From contig CM026400.1 of the NCBI GenBank assembly GCA_014843695.1, forward strand, positions 29,331,563 to 29,395,562: a DNA stretch of 64,000 nt, read 5' to 3'. Origin of the DNA: Archivesica marissinica. Lineage: Eukaryota > Mollusca > Bivalvia > Venerida > Vesicomyidae. Below are positions 9,530 to 19,439 of this stretch, piece by piece. The notes under the pieces were generated by a model. It ran no database searches and had not been told where the DNA came from. It saw only the letters and a list, made by a program, of their open reading frames with translations. Every line of letters begins with the position of its first letter. Position 1 is the stretch's first letter. Made by a program: the position numbers and the translations under genes.

Positions 9530-9830
9530 ACAGACGGATCTATAGTCCAGTGGTAACACGCTGGACTGGTAATCCAGTGATCGCAAGTTCGACCCCCCCC
9601 CCCCCCGTCTGACCCTCATAAATGTTAACGTATTTCAGATGGGACGTTAAACCGATGTCTCGTGTCGGTGCTGTACACCGTGCACGCAAAAGAACCAGAG
9701 GAGACTCTGGAATGGGTCACTATCTGTATCATTTCACTATCATCCAAAAATCTAAAATGACTAATCTCTTCAGGAGGCGTCGCACATATGGGCAACCGGT
9801 AGCGACGATAAATAAACGTAAAAACACACA
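9530..9830 (+). mobile_element. SINE-A copy 7, head-to-tail with copy 6
   Basis: Starts ACAGACGGATCTATAG directly after CCCGGTCCAAT. A run of about 14 C (9594-9607) replaces part of the B box. The tail hairpin is GTCGCA/AGCGAC, with one pair lost. Confidence 0.9.
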
Positions 9831-9833
9831 TCA

Positions 9834-9895
9834 ACCTTGCGATCCCTTAGTTAGCAGTACAAAGTATTTAACCAATGGACCACTGACGTGTCGCT
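9834..9895 (-). mobile_element. SINE-A head remnant
   Basis: CCTTGCGATCCCT followed by TTAACCAATGGACCACTG matches a decayed minus-strand SINE-A tRNA head, without body or tail. Confidence 0.5.
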
Positions 9896-10017
9896 AATAT
9901 GTATGTACATTGTGTGTGTGGAATTTGGTAGCCCGTGAATCTGAACCTTCTAAATTCATCTTAGGTGCTCTGGTGTTTGATATAGACTGTCACGTGACGT
10001 GCACGCCAGCATTAGAT

Positions 10018-10116
10018 TATGTAAATGCATTTGACCTCGATTGCGAAACAAGTTCTTACAACTTATATTAATCATTCTCGAGACCGCATTCATGCTGGAA
10101 TCCATCGCCACGAGCA
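10018..10116 (-). mobile_element. SINE-C copy 2, tail fragment
   Basis: Tail (TCGATTGCGAAACAAGTTC, CTTATATTAATCATTCTCG) and body to CATCGCCACGAG; truncated upstream of the tRNA head. Confidence 0.8.
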
Positions 10117-10559
10117 TTGATAAAATTCCTACATAAATTCCATAAAGGGAGATAATTTGCATTTATGAACAGATCTTCATGATTTCACTTATATCGAATT
10201 CTGAATAACAAACACAGTGTTGACCAAATGCAAACTATGATGCAATCCTCGCGATTTCTAATCGTATACTTCTTACAGAATCTCAGTGCGAAGCATATTT
10301 CTTAGTCAACGTACACTGGAACTTTAACACAATCCCTAGGCATGAATGTAGCACATAGGCTTATACTATAAGCTAGGCTTTGACAGTATATGGTGACAAA
10401 TTTGCTTGGGCTAATTAAACCTGTCAGGCAGTAAAGAGCCTGCAGTACATAGGCGGCTTGGTCTAATGTATTTGCTGCTATTGTATTCCCACGATATGTC
10501 GTCTGCTTTATTAACTGACATATAAATGTAATAAAGACGTTTCTTATTCCTTTCTTTCA
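10117..10559. other. Unassigned stretch
   Basis: No feature recognised. Confidence 0.5.
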
Positions 10560-11070
10560 TGCCTATCAATGAATGATTGAGTTTTGTTTCTCAGTGAAAG
10601 AAAATGCTATCTTTTTATTGATTTGAAACAGTGGACGATGACAGTTTCTTTCTCACTGCGTGTGTTTCGTATTCCTCCGCGGTTGCCTGTACTTTTGTCT
10701 TAACTATTTCCTGACAATCATAAACCGTTAATTATAAAATAATATGTTCTAATGACCTTGTCTTGTCTGTCGTTTTCAATTATGCAGCAGACAGAAACGA
10801 ACTTGAAAATTGTACAAGAACTATGTTTTTATTGTTAACGTTCGCGTGTTAATAAGTGGTTGTGCGGTTGAGTCGTGTAGTTAAATGAGGCTCCCGGCAG
10901 GGTCAGTAAAATGACAAAAGCTGGATATATATTCATATAAGCCATAAGGCAATGGAAACCATAATAGAACACACGAAAATTAGACTAATAGTGTAATGTA
11001 GGATTTTATATCATCGAGAGAAATCGTGACAAATTCAAATCACTCGATAAAACAAATTCCAATCTTACAA
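10560..11070 (+). repeat. Dispersed repeat L, copy 1
   Basis: About 470 bp shared with 22975-23440 (reverse), 51650-52310 (reverse, split by SINE-C) and 54565-55040. Shared words include TTTCTCACTG, CTATTTCCTGACAATCAT, AGGCTCCCGG and TGGAAACCATAATAGAAC. The right end is palindromic, with TGTAGGATTTTATATCATCG against CGATAAAACAAATTCCAATC. It has no ORF. Class unknown: it could be an untranslated end of a larger transposon or a MITE. Confidence 0.7.
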
Positions 11071-11404
11071 CAATAAACACAAATGTAGCCTCTATATCTT
11101 ACTAGACTGTGCAAAGAAAACCATTTACATAACGTAAGAGTCGATTTAACAAACTCATAATTTGATAGAATTTCTCCCAGATTTTAATTTACTTCTACTT
11201 TCAAATTATTGCTTATCATCGTATTCAGCTGAGATGAAAGTTTTGACATTTCATCATTTTATTATCTTATCAGGCATTTACTCGTGACTTTCATCAGTAG
11301 ACTTGGAACTGTGCAAAAAATGTACATTACAGACTACAGATTGCATTTCCACCCTGAACACGGATTCCATTATCACATGAGTATACTGATTTCAAACCCC
11401 TCCG
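11071..11404. other. Unassigned stretch
   Basis: No feature recognised between repeats L and M. Confidence 0.5.
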
Positions 11405-11825
11405 TTTTAAAGTCTTAAAGAGGCATAGCCTAATTCCACCCCCTCCCATGGTCCGCCAAGCATGGTAAAAACGAGGCATTTCTGGTGTTTCTATTACCTC
11501 CCTTGAAAGATAAAGTCAGATTTATCCCGAAATGTATAGCGGTTCTTTTAGTTGGAATCCTTTGTTTTTACTATTGTTTTCTAACCAGGTGTTGCATGTG
11601 ATAAATGTAATCTTATCAAAATCGTATTAATTAATTGATAGCAATGTTTTACAGTAAAGAATCCATTGAATTTGCGTAGGTTATTTAATAATTATAAGAT
11701 AAAAAAGGATGAAAATTGATAGCTTGTTGTGCGAAGGAAGCAACGATAAAAACAGAGGAAACAAATTAAGAGTGCCAATCTACTTTTAGGAGTATTCAGG
11801 GGCAGTAACTGACTAATATTATCCA
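11405..11825 (+). repeat. Dispersed repeat M, copy 1
   Basis: Shares CTATTACCTCCCTTG, AGTTGGAATCCTTTG, TTTACTATTGTT and TCAGGGGCAGTAACTGAC with the inverted copy at 26262-26610. Noncoding, class unknown. Confidence 0.65.
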
Positions 11826-11959
11826 ACCCCATATATAACTTGTAATTCGTTAGTTTTGCCTGTGTTCCTCGCTTGTCTATGAAACAGTTTCACGTGTACT
11901 TTAATTTATTCACCCTACTATTGACTGGTCATGTGACTTGCGTTGCTCGGCTCGAATAA

Positions 11960-12620
11960 CATGATAAATCGGTGTCTTCCTGATTCCCCCACTTTTAGAA
12001 AAACTGGTCAATTTATTTGTGGGGTAATCAGGAATTTGTCCAGTTTGGAGATTAGTGGTAACATAGCCTCCGGGCGTGAAAACACTATAATCTGTTTCAA
12101 TTATTGAAATAGCAAACATTAATGTAAAGTGCAGTTTAACCACCTTATTACGGGGTAACTTGTAGGAATATTATTATTTTCCAATTGTTTAAGCGGGATA
12201 CTAAGGGAATCTGTCGTTTTTCTTTCTTGTTGTGGTTTTTTTCTTATTTTCCCACTAAAACATCCATATTAATTCCTGATTAGTGGAGAAATGAGAGAAA
12301 AAAAACAAGTCACTTAAATAGTATGTTTGATGCTAATGATATTAATCGGAAATTAAATTAACACACCCTTCAGCAAACACCAAACACATAATTGAATGTC
12401 ATTAATCCTATGAAAATATCAAAGAATTTAACATCAAAGTCATTTAAAAAGTTGGTTTGTATGATAATTGGTTTTAATCTACCATAGACACACACAGGTA
12501 ACAATAGATAATTGAAACAGATTATAGCTTCGGGTCTCGCCTTTTCTGATTTACCGGTCAGAATAAAGTGGGGGAATCAGGAATACAAGAAATCAAAAAA
12601 ACAAAAAACCGATAAATCGA
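11960..12620. repeat. Long imperfect inverted repeat
   Basis: TTCCTGATTCCCCCACTTT (about 11976) and ATAATCTGTTTCAATTAT (about 12087) recur inverted as AAAGTGGGGGAATCAGGAA (about 12566) and ATAATTGAAACAGATTAT (about 12507). GATAAATCG marks both outer edges. AATCAGGAATT and AATTCCTGATT also occur internally. This fits a MITE-like or foldback element of about 650 bp. Confidence 0.55.
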
Positions 12621-13029
12621 TCATATTAAAAGCGCTTGACCACGCGATTCTTCATTTCCGTTTTTCATGGAACTTTGTAGGGTAAATAAAACAACTATTC
12701 AATTGACATTCGGGGAACAGTCAAACACATTGCCACGAGATGGTGTACGATCTGATGAACTATTACCCGAGTAATGTATAATGTTTCTAATTCATAATGA
12801 TCCCGATCTATGTATCTAAATCTAATATTCTCAATGCAGCATACGTGCATACACGATAACGGGGATATACCCCTACCCCTGTCTGTCCAATAACGTTTTA
12901 TTTACATGGCCGTGACTAATGGATATACGACTTGTGACGTCATATTGTTGGTGACTGGTTGAATAATAAGCACCAATTGCAAGCACAAACCACGTGATTA
13001 AAGTTCACCTTTCCTCGCTCAAACTATAC
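12621..13029. other. Unassigned stretch
   Basis: No feature recognised. Confidence 0.5.
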
Positions 13030-13255
13030 CATAGGACATAGAAAACGCACAATTCAGATTAGTGTGTTTTACATGAAAAACAATAACTATATAAATACAT
13101 AAGTTTAAACATTTTGGAATATTGTTAGTTGTTCAGTTTGTGTTTTGTAATAAAGATGTGATATATCTTTGATGGAATCCTTCGTATTTCGTTTTCATGT
13201 AATAATAATCTAAATCATATAATGTAGGTGTGCGTTTTCTATGTCCTCTAGTATA
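13030..13255 (-). mobile_element. F element copy 1 (MITE)
   Basis: Ends are ATAGGACATAGAAAACGCAC and its inverse ending GCGTTTTCTATGTCCTCTAG, with an interior of AATAACTATATAAATACAT, GTAATAAAGATGTGATATAT and GATGGAATCCTTCG. About 225 bp, noncoding, one copy of each terminus. The same layout is at 23629 in the opposite orientation. Target duplication unclear; TA sits next to several ends. Confidence 0.8.
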
Positions 13256-13337
13256 TATAGAAATAAACAAGTGATCAATAAAGCTATGCTAGAGCATTCA
13301 GCATGGTTTCAAACATTCTTAAGAAAACGAGCCAAGC

Positions 13338-13414
13338 TTTGTAATAAAGATGTGATATATCTTTGATGGAATCCTAATGTAGGTGTGTGTTTTCTATGTC
13401 TTTTAGTATATTGT
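13338..13414 (-). mobile_element. F element copy 2, terminal fragment
   Basis: TTGTAATAAAGATGTGATAT through GATGGAATCC, then directly the terminus GTGTGTTTTCTATGTC. About 40 bp of normal interior is missing, so it is an internally deleted end. Confidence 0.75.
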
Positions 13415-14105
13415 TTTTTTTTTCGATTTTACTTGGTTTGGGATTTATAGTCACACCGACAGATAAGGTTACGAACCAATTGTAATGAAATTTCATTACA
13501 TATTTGACAGTTCATTTCACCGCTAGCAAACTATGAGCTAAGAGCGATTTTCCAGTGTTCAGTAGTGGAGAAGATCCCATTTGCCACTTACCATTAAGCA
13601 TTTATGCACCGAGGGGGCCAGGTGGATAACCGACCTTCCACCATCTGGAAAGCTTCCTCAGACGATAAACAAAGAACACACAAAACGTATCCAATAACAC
13701 ACTAATATAATACATACTTTAATTGGATGCTATGACTGACACATGTGACCTCACTCTCTCCTCCCTCTCTCCCCTCTCTCTCTCTCGCTCTCTCTCTCTC
13801 TCTACCTCTTAATGTAACAAAATTGGCTTTATTTGTTAGAATTAATATCTAATATTCATACAACTGCCATGGTAAACACTATTATTGCTAACATCAGCGT
13901 TCATTGACATTACTATACAATGTTACTACGGGTTTTAGATTTCACTCGAATCAACAAATTGCCAATTGACTATATGGGTCGGTCACCATGGAAACAGTTA
14001 ACTGTTTGGTAGTATTGTTTTTCTTGGTATACCTTGGGATTTATAGTTTTTAACTAAACCTAAAACATAAAATGTCCTGTAATGTAACTGTGGCATGCAT
14101 GTATG
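13415..14105. other. Mostly unassigned stretch with CT microsatellite
   Basis: Contains a CT-rich tract at 13752-13803. A fragment at 13600-13680 (CACCGAGGGGGCCAGG, GACCTTCCACCATCTGG) resembles SINE-D or SINE-G bodies. Otherwise no feature. Confidence 0.5.
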
Positions 14106-14233
14106 CACAGGAACTTGAAATTGTATCCATAAGCCACCAAAGATCTCGTACCTCTATCCTAGGACACCCCCCTCTATTAAAAAAAGAATACGAGACATTT
14201 GGTGGCTTATGGATAACATTTCAAGTTCCTGTG
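14106..14233. repeat. 45-bp inverted repeat (hairpin)
   Basis: The arms at 14106-14150 and 14189-14233 (CACAGGAACTTGAAATTGTA… against its inverse) are nearly identical with a 38-bp loop. Just downstream, CTCCTATACTGGAG occurs twice (about 14248 and 14283), each followed by GATAATAGAGAAT-like sequence. Either a small foldback element or a hairpin formed by inverted duplication. Confidence 0.65.
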
Positions 14234-14475
14234 ATGTATGTGATAGCTCTCCTATACTGGAGGGTAATAAAGAATATAGATTCTCCTATACTGGAGGATA
14301 ATAGAGAATATATATTATATATATATCTATTTCCGCAAGGTGTCAGTGAATAGAAAAGTACATGGATCGGTTGTTCACGATGCATGCTGCAATCTGTTAA
14401 CGTGTGTGATTCGGTTTGCATTCATTTCAGCAGTTTTTTATTTAAGGGGGTGGGGTAAGTGGGTAGGGGATACAA

Positions 14476-14840
14476 GTGTTTATTTTACAACGATTGCGAA
14501 ACAATTCCTTGAGGAGAAGAATTATATAAGACTCTGTCTTCCATTCTAATCCTGTTTCTGTATTCTGATTATGCGTGGTGTATGCATTGTTCAATATGTA
14601 TTATATTGGGAAATAAAATATGTTTAAACTAAACAAGTTTCAACAACTTATATTAATCACTCTTGTTGGCACGGATTAACGCGTAAATGTGGTCATCCAT
14701 GTCGGAGGAAGCCGGAGTACTCGGAGAAACCCCACCTGTCCGAGCTGGCCACCACCGTACCATCTCACATACTTCCCAGTCCGAGGATCGGACCCGGGTT
14801 GTATTGGTGAGAAACGAGCGAGCTAATGTATGGAGTACTT
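14476..14840 (-). mobile_element. SINE-B copy 4, carrying an N insert in its tail
   Basis: The tail start (TTTATTTTACAACGATTGCG) is separated by about 125 bp from the remainder (CAAGTTTCAACAACTTATAT through head TTGTATTGGTGAGAAACGAG). It is preceded by the same GGGGGTGGGGTAAGTGGG sequence that precedes copy 2. Confidence 0.83.
14510..14635 (+). mobile_element. N retroposon fragment inside SINE-B
   Basis: Ends GGGAAATAAAATATGTTTAAAC. The last about 60 bp, with CATTGTTCAATATGTATTAT, are the same as the (reversed) insert in SINE-B copy 9 at 30214. Similar tails recur at 8515, 34426, 36187 and 57812. Confidence 0.6.
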
Positions 14841-14902
14841 GTTTACAAATGTCAATTTCTAATAACGGTCGCACGGCAACAATAATTCATAAATCAATAA
14901 TT

Positions 14903-15142
14903 CGTCAAAACGAGATTTCGTAGCATTTTCAATTTGTTTTGAAAATTTCTATAGCGGCGCAATTCGCGTTGAAACGAGCGTTCTGATTGGATTATTAGAA
15001 TGTAACAAGATGTTTTTTTTATATAGGAAGAATAATCATAATCCAATCAGAACGCTCGTTTCAACGCTCGTTTCAACGCGAATTGCGCCGCTTTAGAAAT
15101 TTTCAAAACAAATTGAAAATGCTACGAAATCTCTTTTTGACG
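14903..15142. mobile_element. Element P, near-perfect long palindrome
   Basis: A left arm of 92 bp (14903-14994) and a right arm of 104 bp (15039-15142) match with two substitutions plus a 12-bp tandem duplication (GTTGAAACGAGC) in the right arm. They are separated by about 44 bp. The ends begin CGTCAAAA. A foldback or MITE structure with no coding capacity. No clear target duplication. Confidence 0.8.
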
Positions 15143-16050
15143 TACATTTTTGCCGAATAAACCTACACGTTAGTGTAAACACATTTTAGTGATAATGTTA
15201 TTCACAGTTAAAACTCTCCCGTCGAAGATTTATTTTTGTTGCTGACAGAACCCGTGTCCTAGTATGGAAATGTGACCTGCTATGGCCAATGTCTGTGGCA
15301 ATTGTTTGCAAAGTATACATGCATGCAGCTTAAAGTTGTGTTTTATTTGAAGAACAATATAAAGACTCGGGATAGGCGTTATATTTGGACAGATTTGTAC
15401 AACATTGTTTCAGATAGGGCCATTTTACTGATCGATGCGAAATCTGACATCCAACAGAGTAGAATCCCTGTACTTAAATATATATACTAGTACCCCCAAA
15501 CGTGCCGAATCCCTGTGGTCTATAGCAATAATCTAGAAATATTGTTATAAAACGCAAGCATGGTACGTACCATTGGCGTACCGGTAATCGGCCGTCTAAG
15601 GCTTTTCGGTGAATGTCTTCTAGTCAGTCTCTTTTACGGCAAGTGGAATAATATTACTAAGTAAAATGATCATTTTTGCATTTAATGCAATTGTCTAAAC
15701 TATTGTAAATGTTACATTGTCATTAAATCCAATACGTGTGAACACTAGTGTACTCATAATATAGGCTACTCACGAATGTCAGTGAAAATCCAGTCATTTA
15801 TGCCACAATAAATCCATATATCGCAAAACTTCATAACACAGAATAAATGTCCACGGCCTCAATGTCCAACTGACATACATGTACTAAGCACACGCAGACG
15901 GCACGGCACACACAATGTGTCAATGTGTCAATCGGTTACTCGACCAATCAAATAGTCTCATAACATATCACTGAGCCAATGAAAAATACTATAAATCAGC
16001 CCGTGTAATATATTACATAACGTGTTTATTTCATTAAATTGAGATACTTT
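15143..16050. other. Unassigned stretch
   Basis: Over 900 bp without a recognisable repeat or gene. It contains a 72-codon ORF (15272-15490) with no motif I recognise. Confidence 0.5.
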
Positions 16051-16290
16051 ATATTTATTTTCCAACGATTGCGAAACAAGCTTTAACAACTTATATTAAT
16101 CACTCTCGTTTGCGCAGAGAAAAGCTTATGCTTCTGGTCATTCGTGTGGTAGGAAACCGGAGAACCCGGAGAAAACGCACCTGTCCAATCTCGACCACCG
16201 TACCATCTCACATACTACCCAGTCCGAGGATCGAACCCGGGTTGCATTGGTGAGAAGCGAGCGCGCTAACCACTGCGCTAATCGGACACA
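16051..16290 (-). mobile_element. SINE-B copy 5, full-length
   Basis: Complete from the tail (TTTATTTTCCAACGATTGCG) to the head (CACTGCGCTAATCGGAC). B box (rc) GGGTTCGATCCTC. The region at about 16120-16132 replaces the usual GATGAAAGCGTAAATG by GAAAAGCTTATGCTTC, an 8-bp palindrome-like mutation. Confidence 0.9.
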
Positions 16291-16387
16291 GTACTATTAA
16301 ACCAGAAATGGTGTATGCAATGTGTGCAGCGTATATAATATACATATGTATATATAATTATATACTCTAGATCTTTGAATTCACCGC

Positions 16388-16740
16388 CTACGTGGTCGAG
16401 AGGTTACGGTCGCTGACTTGTATTCATTTGTAACTATCATCACTGATGGTTACGGGTTCGGAGCCCCGCTCAGACCGTGTCTCTTTATATGAAAACAATG
16501 GCAGTTTCTTACGGAGGTTGGTGCACCAAGTACTGGTTAACCGCTGGAGTAAGCCGAGAAAAGGTGTTGTTAAGTAAACTGCCCTCGCTCAAATGGGCAA
16601 GCGGACCTCCTCCCCCACCCCTAGATAACCACCATATTATTCAAAGAGATGTACTCTTCGACACTGAGGGGGCCAACATTCGTATTATATTCCGTGCTAC
16701 CGTAAGCATCGATTTCACGAGGGTCATTTAATGCAGATGC
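16388..16740 (+). mobile_element. SINE-G copy 1
   Basis: The head GTGGTCGAGAGGTTACGGTC and the B-box-like GGGTTCGGAGCCCC, separated by a long variable region, resemble class II (Ser/Leu type) tRNAs. The body has GTGCACCAAGTACTGGTTAA and CACTGAGGGGGCCAAC. A body fragment recurs at 24338. The 3' end is not defined. Confidence 0.65.
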
Positions 16741-17127
16741 ATAAATTACCGATAAAAACTCGTGCTCAAGTATAAATTGATTCTTGAGAGCTTTCTTACA
16801 GCAACCTCTGTTATGTATTAAATAATTCAGTGAGATGTGACAGTTTACTGTCTCACGTTAAAATCGTGCACGAATGCGGAACATCACATGAAGATTGCAA
16901 CATTAAAAGGTCGGGCTTTAGTGGTGTATGTATCTGTACAATACTGTGCAGTTCTGAACTTCTACCATATCTGATAATTTCAGTTTGTCTCACAGAGAGC
17001 TTTGATCGCCTGGCGACATTCCAGCGGTTATTGGTGAAAGACAACACATGCGCTTCATAGCACAGTATTTCCTGCACGGAAGGACAAGTAGATTTCTTTG
17101 TTTGTTTTGGTTTTTTTTGTAGCAAGC
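16741..17127. other. Unassigned stretch
   Basis: No repeat recognised. Overlapping short ORFs on both strands (16830-17181) have no motif I recognise. Confidence 0.5.
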
Positions 17128-17478
17128 ACCGTTACACGTCAATACTCCGCTAAGCATCAAAAGACTGCTAAACGTCATCAAAATGTCCGCTGTACGTCAA
17201 AAGATCGTTAAACTTAATAAACAAATTACGCTAAACGTCTTAATCTCGTAACCGCTAAGCGTCATAAAAAAACTACGCTATACGTAAAATAAACATTTAA
17301 GCGTAATTGGTGATGAAATGAAAATGAAAGTAGTAGTGACACATTGTCCAGAGCAGTTGACAATGAACCAAACAACTAGAACAATAGTTACTTTAGCAAA
17401 TATAAAATATGTATGACGTTTACCGGATATGTTTATGACATTTAGCGGATTTTTTTATTTTATGCATAGCGTAGTCGC
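17128..17478. repeat. Element Q, inverted clusters of a CGCTAAACGTCA motif
   Basis: About eight degenerate copies of CGCTAAACGTCATAAAA, spaced about 20 bp, run forward at 17128-17300. The same motif runs in reverse at 17412-17478 (TATGACGTTTACCGG, GACATTTAGCGG, GCATAGCGTAG). This gives a multi-motif inverted-repeat element with a single-copy centre. Confidence 0.6.
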
Positions 17479-17725
17479 ACCAACAGTATAGGTCATATGG
17501 CGGCTCTACAACTATTATTTAGGGAGGAAGACAGACCTTGATACACATCCGAGCAGTGTTTCGGGTAATGGCGGATACACGGGTAGAACCACCGACCCAC
17601 CGCAAGCCAGTTGGATAGCTTCCTCATGTGAAAGAATTCGATACCCCAGTTGGATTCGAACCTATAGCGTTGAGGAGCAAGTGATTTGAAGGCAATGACA
17701 GTAACCACTCGACCGTGTTCAATTA
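17479..17725 (-). mobile_element. SINE-D copy 1, full-length reference
   Basis: On the minus strand the head is GGTCGAGTGGTTACTGTC, ending in a consensus B box GGTTCGAATCC. The body contains GGAAGCTATCCAACTGGCTTG and GGTGGTTCTACCCG, and the 3' part GGCGACTCTCCAG-like and TGTTGGTGCGAC-like words (here diverged). This body is the style of SINE widespread in bivalve genomes as I recall, which underlies the mollusc suggestion. Confidence 0.8.
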
Positions 17726-18718
17726 ATAATGTTCTAATAACTTCCGTATTATTTGTCTACTTTTTCAGTATGATAGAATTCTCGTGTTCGTAAGTTGATA
17801 AGTTCCGGTTTATTTATGTACTTGTATGCATAATGCTCGTGAATGCATGTTGTATATTACAAACCGCTATATGTTATGTATAATTCTCTGGGATTCATTA
17901 AAAGTGGCGGAATAAAGATTTATTTATCATAGACACGGTTAATTATTGGGACACTGTGAACAGCGAATATTCGACGCATTAAATAAAAGTTTTATACAAT
18001 GCACCATGCCTCCGCGTCAGCCATTAGCTGTCTGGAAATTCTTCACGCGCACTACCGACAAGAAGCCAATTTCACGACATGTAAAGTACACGCGTGTACC
18101 GGTGAACCGGTGAATAGGTCAAATTGGTAAAAGTTAGGATTTGATTTGTAATATTCATCGAATATTCAAATACCATTTAGCTGTTCGGTACCATCCCTAA
18201 ATAAAACCCATTGCTGAGCACACCTTTAATGTGTTTATTGTTTTATTTTATCCTTACAGGATAATTATGAATTTAGATGATAAATTCTTCATGTGTGGCT
18301 TATTGTAATGAAAGGAAACATAATGTACATTAGTCACTGCGTAAGTTGCGTGTATAACACACGTTAGAAACTGTTACGCAGTATTTCATTTTATGTTGTT
18401 CGAGATGACGTCGTACTGCTTTGCACAGAAACGCCGTAAAACCTGATCATTATGATCCCAGCACCATATTGTGACTTGTCCACATTTCCAGAGGCTACGC
18501 CAATAATGTATTGAGTAGTTTTCGAAATTAATTATTTAAAGGCTTTTAATTGCTTTTCGACAACATAGAAAACAATTATCTACGTAATTATCTACTTAAC
18601 ATGTCAATACAAAACAAATCTACAACAAATTTGTTATTTACGACAACAGTCGATACTCGTGGTACAAAGTACATAGCAAGGTGATTACAATCGTCTACTT
18701 CAAATTAAATCAATTGCC
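17726..18718. other. Unassigned stretch
   Basis: About 1 kb without a recognised repeat, gene or array. Confidence 0.5.
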
Positions 18719-19015
18719 CCTCATCGCTGTAGGTTCGAATCCAACTGGGGTGTCGCTAGGAAGTCGTGATAGCGCAGTGGATGCGCGTTCGCTTCAGGTG
18801 CGAATGGTCCGGAGTTCGAGCCCCACTGGAGCCGTTACGATTGTACCCTTAGGCAAGGCATTTAAATTCCACATTGCCTCTTCTCTCTCCCTCGTGGCGA
18901 TGGATTCCATCAGGAATGAGGTCTCGAAAGTGATTTATATAAGTTGAAATAACTTGTTTCGCAATCGAGCTAAAATAAATGTGTATAAACTAACTGGGGT
19001 GTCGAATTCTTTCAA
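18719..19015 (+). mobile_element. SINE-D fragment split by SINE-C
   Basis: CCCCTCATCGCTGTAGGTTC and GAATCCAACTGGGGTGTCG (head end) are interrupted at 18756 and resume at 18992 with AACTGGGGTGTCGAATTCTT. The rest of D is then lost. Confidence 0.75.
18756..18991 (+). mobile_element. SINE-C copy 3, full-length, nested in SINE-D
   Basis: The head is GTCGTGATAGCGCAGTGG, with a near-perfect anticodon stem TTCGC/GCGAA around TTCAGGT (anticodon CAG, Leu-like; one mutation here), and a B box GAGTTCGAGCCCC. The body is GCCCTTAGGCAAGGCATTT, TTCTCTCTCCCTCGTGGCG and GATGGATTCCATCAGG. The 3' tail is GAAATAACTTGTTTCGCAAT then CGAGCTAAAATAAAT. A perfect 13-bp duplication, AACTGGGGTGTCG, at 18743-18755 and 18992-19004 proves insertion into D. 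Confidence 0.93.
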
Positions 19016-19137
19016 ACCATTTGTATGTTCATGCTATGTATTGTATCTTTACGTGTATGACATATGTACTATTGATTTGCAATAACATAATTATGGTGAA
19101 ATAATTTATATTTTTATTTCAAGTGAGGACGCTATCT

Positions 19138-19266
19138 AGCCGTCTTGTGGAAGGGCGGTGGTCCTATCCGGGCGCCAGTCCGTGCAGTAAATACAGTTGA
19201 GAGGGGCACTCGCGGTCTTCCTCTATCTAGCTGGAGAATCGCCTACTAAGCTGTTGGTGCAACTTT
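19138..19266 (+). mobile_element. SINE-D 3' part
   Basis: TTGTGGAAGGGCGGTGGTCC, GGGCACTCGCGGTCTTCCTC and AGCTGGAGAATCGCC followed by GCTGTTGGTGCAACTTTAAA: body and 3' end, no head. Confidence 0.8.
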
Positions 19267-19439
19267 AAATCCCCTAAACAAGTTAACGTACAGAACAACA
19301 ATGTAACGTAATGAACGTTAAAACACCATGTTATAACTATTGAAACTTAAATTATCTAGTACTACTTAACATAAACTTTGTGGGATTTTCCATTCCAAAT
19401 TTAACTTTATTGAAGCTAACACATGGAATGTGTGTGTGT

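Noticed and set aside
17128..17300. Centromere-type satellite
   Set aside because: Motif is short, degenerate and has opposed clusters; total length is far too small.
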